NCBI GenBank assembly: GCA_028701165.1 | Contig: JAQVRG010000038.1 | Location: 1 to 9,701, forward strand | Source: Eubacteriales bacterium | Lineage (GTDB): Bacteria > Bacillota > Clostridia > Christensenellales > CAG-138 | Direction of reading: 5' to 3' | DNA: 9,701 bases | Shown here: piece by piece, positions 1 to 5,957 of the stretch | How the letters are laid out: the number at the start of each line of letters is the position of its first letter | How positions within the stretch are numbered: the first letter of the stretch is position 1 | Translations under genes and position numbers: made by a program | The notes under the pieces: generated by a model | Seen by the model: the letters and a program-made list of their open reading frames with translations, nothing else | The model's database searches: none | Told to the model about the DNA's origin: nothing

Positions 1-149
1 CTACGCCGACGCACAGCAGCACGCCTCTCCCCACCGTCGTGCGCCCCACCGCCACGATTACGCCGTGGCCCACCATGACGCCTTGGCCCACCATGACCCC
101 GTGGCCTACGCCTACGAAGGTACCCAGCGACGCCGTTATTGGCGAGTAA
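1..149 (+). CDS. 3' end of a gene with a Thr/Pro/Trp-rich repeat tail (partial)
   Basis: Only the last 48 codons are present; the reading frame has codons starting at base 3, runs in from before the window and stops at TAA 147-149. The peptide is dominated by Thr and Pro and contains the unit TPWPTM twice plus a third partial copy TPWPT, then a short non-repetitive end (KVPSDAVIGE). Such Thr/Pro tails are common as extended linkers or wall-spanning stalks in secreted and membrane proteins of clostridia, so an envelope protein is a reasonable inference; the functional domain lies outside the window. The stop codon overlaps the AAGGAG (148-153) that serves the next gene, which suggests one operon. 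A second frame (bases 2-169) is also open but yields a His/Arg/Ala-rich peptide without protein-like features, so the Thr/Pro frame is preferred. The product cannot be named. Confidence 0.6.
   Translation, partial: TPTHSSTPLPTVVRPTATITPWPTMTPWPTMTPWPTPTKVPSDAVIGE
60..110 (+). repeat. 18-bp tandem repeat, 2.8 copies, encoding TPWPTM
   Basis: Three consecutive units begin at 60, 78 and 96. The first two differ at one wobble position (CCG versus CCT for Pro), and the third diverges after its fifth codon. The period is a multiple of three and in frame with the partial gene around it, so copy number can change without a frameshift. Confidence 0.8.
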
Positions 150-165
150 GGAGTTGTTGCGCGCT

Positions 166-888
166 ATGAAGAAAGCGGTTCTGATTACCGGCGCTTCCCG
201 CGGCATCGGCCGCGCCTGCGCTTTGTCGTTTGCCAAAGCCGGCTACCGCGTCGGCGTGAATTTTCACACCAATAGCAGCGCCGCCGCCAATGTCGTCCGC
301 ACCATCTTAGAGCAGGGCGGCGACGCTATGCTCCTGCAAGCGGACGTCACGGATTACGCCGCCGTTTCTTCGATGGTTTCCGTTTTCGGACGCGTAGACA
401 TACTCGTCAATAACGCGGGCATAGCCTGCGACGGTCTGCTGCAAGACGTCACGCCGGCGCTTTGGGCGCACACCTTCGCCGTCAACGTTAACGGCGCGTA
501 TCATTGCGTGCACAGCGTGCTTCCGCAAATGCTTTCCCGTCACGACGGCTGCATACTCAACGTATCCTCCATGTGGGGACGCGTCGGCGCGGCCTGCGAG
601 GTGCCATACAGCGCGGCAAAGGCCGCCTTGATCGGTTTCACAAAAGCCTTGGCGAAGGAGGTCGGCCCCTCCGGTATCCGCGTCAACTGCGTAGCGCCCG
701 GCGTGATCGATACCGCCATGAACGCACTGCATTCCAAAGAGGATATGGCGGCGTTGGCTGCGGATACGCCGCTTATGCGCTTAGGCACGCCGGAGGATGT
801 GGCGCACGCGCTCGTATTTCTCGCCTCCGAACAAGCCTCCTTTATCACGGGGCAGGTTCTTGGCATAGACGGCGGCTTCGTTATGTAA
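166..888 (+). CDS. ymfI: SDR-family reductase, probable EF-P 5-aminopentanone reductase (YmfI-like)
   Basis: This is a 240-residue classical short-chain dehydrogenase/reductase. Visible motifs are the NAD(P)-binding TGASRGIG (8-15), D60, NNAG (82-85), the catalytic Asn107, Ser135, Tyr148 and Lys152 (YSAAK), and the family ending ITGQ..GIDGG. It resembles FabG, but the stretch SSMWGRVGAACEV (134-146) before the catalytic Tyr is, from memory, typical of the YmfI group, which reduces the 5-aminopentanone group on elongation factor P to 5-aminopentanol. A FabG-type 3-oxoacyl-ACP reductase is the main alternative; no fatty-acid genes flank it here. ATG 166 is chosen as start because it puts the Rossmann motif at the usual distance; AAGGAG 148-153 lies 12 bases upstream, a rather long spacing. 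An upstream TTG at 139 would precede the RBS and add nine unlikely residues. It is probably co-transcribed with the preceding gene. Confidence 0.85.
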   Translation: MKKAVLITGASRGIGRACALSFAKAGYRVGVNFHTNSSAAANVVRTILEQGGDAMLLQADVTDYAAVSSMVSVFGRVDILVNNAGIACDGLLQDVTPALWAHTFAVNVNGAYHCVHSVLPQMLSRHDGCILNVSSMWGRVGAACEVPYSAAKAALIGFTKALAKEVGPSGIRVNCVAPGVIDTAMNALHSKEDMAALAADTPLMRLGTPEDVAHALVFLASEQASFITGQVLGIDGGFVM

Positions 889-947
889 ACGCAGAAAATC
901 CGTGCCGCAAAGCGTAAGCATGGACAAAAGCAGCGATTTTTGCTAGA

Positions 948-979
948 AAAAGAGACTGTCCGAAAGGACAGTCTCTTTT
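948..979. terminator. Bidirectional intrinsic terminator between convergent genes
   Basis: A perfect 14-bp stem (948-961 with 966-979) closes a GAAA tetraloop. On the minus strand it ends in a run of five T, serving the cstA operon; on the plus strand it ends in four T, serving the SDR gene. It sits in the short gap between two convergent transcription units. Confidence 0.9.
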
Positions 980-996
980 ACGCGATTCAATTTCGC

Positions 997-2679
997 TTAT
1001 GCTTCGACCTTCTTTTTCTTCTGCAGGGTCTCGAAGCCTTCCTTCGCCAGGATCACAGCCAGTACGATCAGTACCAACGCGATGATGAGCTGCAGGTAAG
1101 CGGCGAGGTCGCCCGTACCGCCGGCAATCGCCTTGAACTTGCCGGTGATGGTGATGATCAGAGAGGTGATGGTGGCGATAAGCATGAATACCATCGGGAA
1201 GAGGAACATCTTGTTGTTCTTGCCGATGTTGCCCAGCCAAGCAGCCGCGGCCAGCAGTGCAAGACCAGCAAGCAGCTGGTTAGCAGCGCCGAACAGAGGC
1301 CAAATCTTGGCGTAACCGCCCATGCCCATGCCAATGCCGAGCACAACGGTGATCAGGGTAGCCACATAGGGGTTGGCCAGCGTCTTGCGAGCGCCGGTCA
1401 GATCCTCGATCTTCTCGCCTTCCTTAACAAAGAACTCCTGGAACATATAGCGGGCAAGACGGGTAGCGGTGTCCAGAGAGGTCAGGCAGAAAGCGGAAAC
1501 GGCAAGGATGAGCAGCTGATAGGTCAGGCCTTCCGCACCGGGTGCGAAGGTACCGATCATCTTGGAAAGGCCGCCGGCGAATACGACCGTCGGAGTGCCT
1601 TCGGGCATGGTGGAGCCGCCCTTTTCGAACAGATAACCAACAGCCAGCAGAGCGATAACAGCCAAGCCGCACTCGATGAGCATGCCGCCGTAACCGATCA
1701 TCTTAGCGTCGGATTCCTTGTTCAACTGCTTGGCAGTCGTGCCGGAACCAACGAGGGAGTGGAAACCGGAAATAGCGCCGCAGGCCACGGTGATGAACAG
1801 CACCGGGAAGAGGGGCTGGCCGGTCATGCTCTTGAAGCCGGTGAACGCGGGCAGGTTCATGGTGGGGTTGGAACCAAACACACCGATGACCGCGAGGATC
1901 ATCATGCCATAGAGCAGGAAGGAAGACAGATAGTCACGCGGCTGGAGCAGAATCCAAACCGGGGTGACGGAAGCGACCATGATATAGACGCCCAAGAGGA
2001 TCATCCAAGTGTTCTGCTTCATGTAGATGGGGAACGTACGGCCCAGCCAAATGATCAGAACGATCGCCAGCACGCCGATGATGGTGGAAATACCAAGAGG
2101 GGCGTTCTTCCTGTATACCAGGAAGCCGAAGATGATGGCGATGACGATGAACAGAACGGAAATGGTAGCGGTTTGGCCGTTGACCAGATTCGTCGCGCCC
2201 TCGGCGTTAAAGCCGTTGAAGGTGCCCGCCACGATGGAAGCGAACGCTGCCACAACCAGCAAGAGGGTCAGGTAAGAGAACGCAAGGAAGAGCCTCTTCG
2301 CACGCTGACCGATGTTGGTCTCGATGACGGAACCGATGGACTGACCCTTATGACGGATCGACGCGAAAATCGCGGAGAAGTCCTGCACGGCGCCGAAGAA
2401 AATACCGCCGATGACGATCCACAGCAACACGGGAACCCAGCCGAAAACAGCAGCCTGAATGGGGCCGTTGATCGGGCCTGCGCCCGCGATGGAGGAGAAG
2501 TGATGGCCCAACAGAACCGGCGCCTTAGCGGGCACGTAGTCATTGCCATCTTCCAGTTCATGTGCGGGGGTTACGACGGAATCGTCGAGACCCCATTGCT
2601 TTGCGCACCAAGAGCCATAGGTGAAATAGCCCAGAATGAGCAGAGCAAAGCTGATGACGAGAATTAGAATTGCACTCAT
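997..2679 (-). CDS. cstA: CstA-family carbon starvation transporter
   Basis: This 560-residue polytopic membrane protein has many hydrophobic segments along its whole length. The N-terminal part carries the CstA signature: a DYVP segment (47-50) followed by GHHFSSIAGAGPINGP (58-73). The family takes up peptides and, in some members such as E. coli BtsT, pyruvate, probably by ion coupling; the substrate here cannot be read from the sequence. The length matches the shorter CstA type found in clostridia rather than the roughly 700-residue enterobacterial proteins. The C-terminus is a Lys-rich cytoplasmic tail (KKKKK at 553-557). The start is supported by AAGGAG (2688-2693) eight bases upstream. 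The ATG overlaps the TGA of the preceding gene (ATGA, 2676-2679), which implies translational coupling. Transcription ends at the hairpin at 948-979. Confidence 0.95.
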   Translation of the reverse strand: MSAILILVISFALLILGYFTYGSWCAKQWGLDDSVVTPAHELEDGNDYVPAKAPVLLGHHFSSIAGAGPINGPIQAAVFGWVPVLLWIVIGGIFFGAVQDFSAIFASIRHKGQSIGSVIETNIGQRAKRLFLAFSYLTLLLVVAAFASIVAGTFNGFNAEGATNLVNGQTATISVLFIVIAIIFGFLVYRKNAPLGISTIIGVLAIVLIIWLGRTFPIYMKQNTWMILLGVYIMVASVTPVWILLQPRDYLSSFLLYGMMILAVIGVFGSNPTMNLPAFTGFKSMTGQPLFPVLFITVACGAISGFHSLVGSGTTAKQLNKESDAKMIGYGGMLIECGLAVIALLAVGYLFEKGGSTMPEGTPTVVFAGGLSKMIGTFAPGAEGLTYQLLILAVSAFCLTSLDTATRLARYMFQEFFVKEGEKIEDLTGARKTLANPYVATLITVVLGIGMGMGGYAKIWPLFGAANQLLAGLALLAAAAWLGNIGKNNKMFLFPMVFMLIATITSLIITITGKFKAIAGGTGDLAAYLQLIIALVLIVLAVILAKEGFETLQKKKKVEA

Positions 2680-3218
2680 TTCGTTTTCTCCTTATAGATT
2701 TTATTTACAAACCTTCCCATTTCCCTTCCCTGATAGTTGGAGACGATCTTGCCCGAATTCATCTCCAAAGCCGTCAAGCGGGCGTTGGTCCAGCCGTAAA
2801 ACGAAAGTTTGAAGCTCTTATAATACTTAAAGCGCTTCATTTCCTTTGCGACGTCGTCGTCCATCTCGTCGCAGAGCAGAACAGCCGTAATATAGGTATA
2901 CATGTGTTCCTTATCCGGCTTTACGAGGGATAGCCCCCGCTCCAAATAGTAATCGCGGATACGCGTCCAAGCCGTCATGTCCAAATGCGGCAAGGAAAAT
3001 AAGAAGATGTATTCGTGCGAATGATGCGCCCACATCCGCGCCGAGCGCACCAGCACATACTTTTCCACATAACTGTGAAAAGCGGCCGTAGCCTTGTGCA
3101 GCCCATCCAATCCCTCTTCCCGGGATATATCATAATAACCGCTATAGGATTCCAGCAGCTTTTCCAGCAAGGCATCGCGCGCAGACATGTTCATGGACGG
3201 CAACTGTTCTTGTTCCAA
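2676..3218 (-). CDS. Uncharacterised 180-aa protein coupled to CstA (DUF8052-like, tentative)
   Basis: No enzyme motif, signal peptide or membrane segment is visible; the protein looks soluble and cytoplasmic, rich in Tyr, Phe, Lys and Met. The second half holds blocks that look conserved: VKPDKEHMYTYIT (99-111), KRFKYYKSFKLSFYGW (128-143) and GREMGRF (164-170). From memory these resemble a family of uncharacterised clostridial proteins that I tentatively equate with DUF8052; I could not check this. The start is TTG at 3218: AGGGAG (3225-3230) lies six bases upstream, whereas the later Met codons at residues 9 and 11 have no ribosome binding site. It is the first gene after the promoter at 3285-3313, and its stop overlaps the cstA start by four bases, so the two products are probably made in fixed proportion. 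A role as regulator or accessory of CstA is inference from this coupling only. Confidence 0.85.
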   Translation of the reverse strand: MEQEQLPSMNMSARDALLEKLLESYSGYYDISREEGLDGLHKATAAFHSYVEKYVLVRSARMWAHHSHEYIFLFSLPHLDMTAWTRIRDYYLERGLSLVKPDKEHMYTYITAVLLCDEMDDDVAKEMKRFKYYKSFKLSFYGWTNARLTALEMNSGKIVSNYQGREMGRFVNKIYKEKTK

Positions 3219-3284
3219 TGCGATCTCCCTTGTGGATAAAGAATTTGGCAGACGAATAATATATGATTACTATCTACCATCCAT

Positions 3285-3313
3285 ATAATACTGCTTACGC
3301 GCGGGTTTTACAA
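3285..3313 (-). promoter_or_regulatory. Sigma-A-type promoter for the 180-aa gene and cstA
   Basis: On the minus strand, TTGTAA (3308-3313) and TATTAT (3285-3290) are separated by 17 bases. They match 4/6 and 5/6 of the consensus -35 and -10 boxes. The predicted start near 3278 leaves a leader of about 60 bases before the TTG start, too short for most riboswitches. Confidence 0.65.
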
Positions 3314-3469
3314 GCTTTTCTTTATATATTCTTTATTACGGCTGTTTGTGTACCGCTAAAACCATAGGTTTTACCGCGCTTTACGCGGCCTTTTCGATAA
3401 AAAAATATACGATATGCGCGACGCGAAAGTGTAATTATGCAGCGATTATTGTATATATTCAGTTTTTAG

Positions 3470-3488
3470 CGCAAATTATTCGCAAATT
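3470..3488 (+). repeat. Direct repeat CGCAAATT spaced by 11 bp (possible operator)
   Basis: CGCAAATT occurs at 3470-3477 and again at 3481-3488, about one helical turn apart and on the same face of the DNA, ending 24 bases before the rightward -35 box. The placement suits a regulator binding site, but no regulator is identified. Confidence 0.4.
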
Positions 3489-3512
3489 TGTGTATAAAAA
3501 TAAATTTTCCTC

Positions 3513-3544
3513 TTGCGTTTGCAAAAAAAACGTATTATAATACG
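3513..3544 (+). promoter_or_regulatory. Promoter of the ABC importer operon with palindrome over the -10
   Basis: A perfect TATAAT (3536-3541) lies 17 bases after TTGCGT (3513-3518, 3/6 match). The -10 is embedded in the perfect 14-bp palindrome CGTATTATAATACG (3531-3544), and the spacer contains an A8 tract. The -35 overlaps TTGC-GTTT-GCAA (3514-3525), a small inverted repeat. The predicted leader is about 35 bases. Confidence 0.6.
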
Positions 3545-3580
3545 CACAATCAATACGATTTGTTTAGGAGGATTTACATA

Positions 3581-4375
3581 ATGAAGACTACAAAGACCAT
3601 TTTTGCAACTCTGCTTGCCGCGCTGATGCTGCTTGCTCTCACCGCCTGCGGCGCGAAAGCTCCCGCCAACGCCGTGTTCACGCTGGACGATCTGCCCGGC
3701 AAGACCATCGGCGTACAGCTTGGCACCACCGGCGATATCTACGCCTCGGATTATGAGTCGGAAGGCTCCACCATCGACCGTTACAGCAAGGGCGCGGACG
3801 CTGTGCAGGCGCTTAAGCAGGGCAAGGTTGATTGCGTGATCATCGATTCCGAGCCCGCGAAGGTTTTCGTTTCCAAAAACAGCGACCTCACCATTCTTGA
3901 AGAGCCCTTTGCTCTAGAAGAATACGCCATTTGCGTCGCCAAGGAAAACGCCGATCTTACCGCCAACATCAACGGCGCTCTCGCCACGCTGAAGGCGGAC
4001 GGCACGCTGGATTCCATCATTAAGAACTATATCGGCGACGACGCAGGCAAAACCCCCTACGTTTCCGCCAATACCGATTTCTCCAACGGCACCTTGATCA
4101 TGGCGACCAACGCCGAATTCCCGCCCTATGAGTTCAAAGAGGGCGACAAGATCACCGGCATCGACGTCGACATGGCGCAGGCTGTCGCGGACTCTCTCAA
4201 GATGGAGCTTAAGATCGAAGATATGGCGTTCGATTCCATCATCGCCGCCGTGCAAAGCGGCAAGGCGAGCATCGGCGTAGCCGGTATGACCATTACCGAG
4301 GATCGTCTCAAGAACATCGACTTCACCGATTCCTACACCACCGCCACGCAGGTCGTAATCGTCCGCGCGAAGTAA
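3581..4375 (+). CDS. Amino-acid ABC transporter substrate-binding lipoprotein, circularly permuted
   Basis: This is a 264-residue lipoprotein: Lys-containing N-region, hydrophobic core and lipobox LTAC with the lipidated Cys at 23. AGGAGG (3566-3571) nine bases upstream fixes the ATG; an in-frame upstream extension is ignored because it has no RBS and would bury the signal peptide. Family-3 (SBP_bac_3) motifs are all present but in swapped order. Residues 32-151 match what is usually the second half: LDDLPGKTIGVQLGTTGD (35-52), DCVIIDSEPA (84-93), EEYAICVAKEN (113-123) and the C-terminal helix TLKADGTLDSIIKNYI (136-151). After a linker (152-169), residues 170-264 match the usual first half: TLIMATNAEFPPYEF (171-185), GIDVDMAQAVADSL and AGMTITEDRLKNIDF (234-248). 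Likely ligand contacts remain: Arg242, the GTTGD loop and Asp89, which suggests a polar amino acid ligand. It feeds the permease and ATPase downstream. Confidence 0.93.
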   Translation: MKTTKTIFATLLAALMLLALTACGAKAPANAVFTLDDLPGKTIGVQLGTTGDIYASDYESEGSTIDRYSKGADAVQALKQGKVDCVIIDSEPAKVFVSKNSDLTILEEPFALEEYAICVAKENADLTANINGALATLKADGTLDSIIKNYIGDDAGKTPYVSANTDFSNGTLIMATNAEFPPYEFKEGDKITGIDVDMAQAVADSLKMELKIEDMAFDSIIAAVQSGKASIGVAGMTITEDRLKNIDFTDSYTTATQVVIVRAK

Positions 4376-4389
4376 ACTTTGCTCCCTTC

Positions 4390-4426
4390 GTAACTGCTGC
4401 CTCGCGGCAGCAGTTACTTTCTTCTT
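4390..4426 (+). terminator. Hairpin with T-rich tail between binding protein and permease (partial terminator)
   Basis: A perfect 12-bp stem (4390-4401 with 4406-4417) closes the loop TCGC and is followed by TTTCTTCTT. It lies directly after the binding-protein stop and before the permease. In ABC importer operons such a hairpin usually lets only part of the transcripts continue and protects the upstream mRNA, giving more binding protein than membrane complex. Confidence 0.75.
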
Positions 4427-4449
4427 GTTAAATAGAAAGACGGTCTTAT

Positions 4450-5139
4450 ATGGAAAGCATCAAGGAAAAGTTCATCGACAATTTTATTACGGATGATCGC
4501 TGGCGTTACATTTGGAACGGCCTTGGCGTAACGTTGAAAATCGCCGTTTTCGCCGTTATCTTCGGTATTTTAATAGGCGCGCTTGTCGCCATCGTACGTT
4601 CCGCGCACGATAAAACAGGGCGCTTTAAAGTTTTAAACTGGTTCTGCAAGCTTTACACCACGGTGATTCGCGGCACGCCTATGGTTTTGCAGCTGCTCAT
4701 CATGTACTTCGTGGTGTTTGCTACCGTCGGCGTCAGCAAGGTTTTTGTGGCTATCGTAGCCTTTTCCCTCAATTCCGGCGCGTATGTATCCGAAATATTC
4801 CGTTCGGGCATCATGAGCGTGGATTCGGGGCAGGAGGAGGCGGGACGCAGCCTAGGCTTGTCCTACGGGCAGACCATGTGGTACATCATCATTCCGCAGG
4901 CCTTCAAAAACGTCCTGCCCGCTTTGGCAAACGAGTTCATCACCCTGCTTAAGGAAACCTCGGTTTCGGGCTATATCGCGCTTGCCGACCTTACCAAGGG
5001 CGGCGATATCATCCGCAGCCAGACCTACGACGCCTTTATGCCGCTTGTCGGCGTAGCCGTCGTGTATCTCATCATGGTATGCCTGCTCTCCGCGGGCGTA
5101 ACCAAGCTGGAAGGGAGGCTGCGTTCCAGTGAACGATAA
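4450..5139 (+). CDS. Polar amino-acid ABC transporter permease (HisM/GlnP type)
   Basis: This 229-residue inner-membrane protein has about five hydrophobic segments, the usual size and number for the HEAA-type permeases that form the channel of amino-acid importers. Residues 74-81 (RGTPMVLQ) are the family signature, and the cytoplasmic EAA loop that docks on the ATPase runs over 129-152 (EEAGRSLG, then IIIPQAF). A single permease gene implies a homodimer. The ribosome binding site is weak (a purine-rich AAAGACGG before 4444), in keeping with lower expression than the binding protein. Its 3' end overlaps the ATPase gene by 11 bases. The substrate is not readable from the permease itself. Confidence 0.95.
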   Translation: MESIKEKFIDNFITDDRWRYIWNGLGVTLKIAVFAVIFGILIGALVAIVRSAHDKTGRFKVLNWFCKLYTTVIRGTPMVLQLLIMYFVVFATVGVSKVFVAIVAFSLNSGAYVSEIFRSGIMSVDSGQEEAGRSLGLSYGQTMWYIIIPQAFKNVLPALANEFITLLKETSVSGYIALADLTKGGDIIRSQTYDAFMPLVGVAVVYLIMVCLLSAGVTKLEGRLRSSER

Positions 5140-5872
5140 AAGCAGAAGTTTAATACAGGTTGAGGCGCTCGCCAAGCATTATGGCAATTTGCACGCGCTG
5201 GACGGTATCACCACCACCATTCACGAAGGCGAGGTCGTCGTCATCATCGGGCCCTCCGGTTCGGGCAAATCCACCTTCCTGCGTTCGCTGAACCTTTTGG
5301 AAACGCCCACCTCCGGCAGGATACTGGTGGACGGTGTGGATATTACCGACCCCAAGACAGACATCGACGTACACCGCCGCAAAATGGGGATGGTTTTCCA
5401 GCAGTTCAATCTTTTCCCACACATGACGGTACTCAAGAACATGACGCTAGCGCCCATGCGGCTTCTTAAGCTTTCCGAGAAGGACGCCGCCGCACGCGCC
5501 ATGGAGTATCTGGAGCGCGTAGGGCTTGCAGACAGAGCGAATACCTACCCCGCCATGCTTTCCGGCGGGCAAAAACAGCGCGTGGCGATCGTGCGCGCGC
5601 TGTGCATGAACCCGGAGGTCATGCTCTTCGACGAACCGACCTCCGCCCTTGATCCCGAGATGGTCGGCGAGGTGCTCGACGTCATGAAAAATTTGGCGCA
5701 AGCCGGCATGACCATGGTCGTGGTCACACACGAGATGGGCTTCGCGCGCGAGGTAGGCGAGCGCGTGATCTTTATGGACGAGGGAAAGATGCTTGAAGAA
5801 GGCACGCCAAGCGCGATATTCGATCATCCGCAAAGCGAGCGTTTGCAAGCCTTCCTTGCAAAGGTTCTTTGA
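5129..5872 (+). CDS. Polar amino-acid ABC transporter ATP-binding protein (GlnQ type)
   Basis: A full-length 247-residue ABC ATPase. Visible motifs: Walker A GPSGSGKST (41-49), Q-loop Gln91 in FQQFNLFPHMT, signature LSGGQ (144-148), Walker B VMLFDE (164-169), D-loop SALD (172-175) and switch His201. The FQQFNLFPH and THEMGFARE stretches are typical of the GlnQ/HisP group that powers amino-acid import. The start is GTG 5129, supported by GGGAGG (5113-5118) ten bases upstream inside the permease gene; the 11-bp overlap with the permease suggests coupled translation. It acts as a cytoplasmic dimer under the permease. Transcription ends at the hairpin at 5897-5929. Confidence 0.95.
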   Translation: MNDKSRSLIQVEALAKHYGNLHALDGITTTIHEGEVVVIIGPSGSGKSTFLRSLNLLETPTSGRILVDGVDITDPKTDIDVHRRKMGMVFQQFNLFPHMTVLKNMTLAPMRLLKLSEKDAAARAMEYLERVGLADRANTYPAMLSGGQKQRVAIVRALCMNPEVMLFDEPTSALDPEMVGEVLDVMKNLAQAGMTMVVVTHEMGFAREVGERVIFMDEGKMLEEGTPSAIFDHPQSERLQAFLAKVL

Positions 5873-5896
5873 TTGTTGATACAGATAACCAATCAC

Positions 5897-5929
5897 AAGG
5901 GCGCGATCAGAAAGAATGATCGCGCCCTT
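5897..5929. terminator. Strong intrinsic terminator between convergent operons
   Basis: A perfect 13-bp, GC-rich stem (5897-5909 with 5917-5929) closes a seven-base loop. On the plus strand it is followed by the T-rich TGTTGCTTT and ends the ABC importer operon. The minus-strand tail is less T-rich, so termination of the leftward peptidase operon here may be less efficient. Confidence 0.85.
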
Positions 5930-5957
5930 TGTTGCTTTATATCCTTGTTCCGCTTCC

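Larger units (their letters stand above)
3219..3580. other. AT-rich divergent intergenic region
   Basis: These 362 bases separate the cstA operon (leftward) from the ABC importer operon (rightward) and are much richer in A+T than the flanking genes. They hold one sigma-A-like promoter per direction, a direct repeat of CGCAAATT (3470-3488), a palindrome over the rightward -10 (3531-3544) and two small hairpins: TAAAACC/GGTTTTA (3357-3373) and CCGCG/CGCGG (3374-3388), the latter followed by CCTTTT. The second could act as a weak rightward terminator or insulator, but the stem is only five base pairs. I see no convincing small gene; short open frames here lack a ribosome binding site or run into the binding-protein gene upstream of its true start. 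Confidence 0.6.

Noticed and set aside
2..169. Alternative open frame at the left edge ending TGA with an ATGA overlap on the SDR start
   Set aside because: The overlap looks attractive, but the peptide is a His/Arg/Ala-rich shadow of the Thr/Pro repeats; the frame ending at 149 gives a typical Thr/Pro-rich tail and places its stop over the RBS.
940..2667. A 575-codon open frame on the plus strand, antisense to cstA
   Set aside because: It mirrors the strongly biased codon use of cstA, which avoids TTA, CTA and TCA codons in the relevant register. The predicted peptide is a low-complexity Gln/Asp/Gly/His-rich sequence with no motif, it begins inside the terminator hairpin, and the CstA frame is unmistakable.
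3219..3345. Possible catabolite-repression (cre) site or riboswitch upstream of the cstA operon
   Set aside because: No stretch matches the cre consensus well, and the predicted leader of about 60 bases is too short and unstructured for a known riboswitch class.
3488..3580. N-terminal extension of the binding-protein gene
   Set aside because: It is in frame, but it overlaps the promoter, has no ribosome binding site and would place 31 residues before a clear lipoprotein signal peptide.
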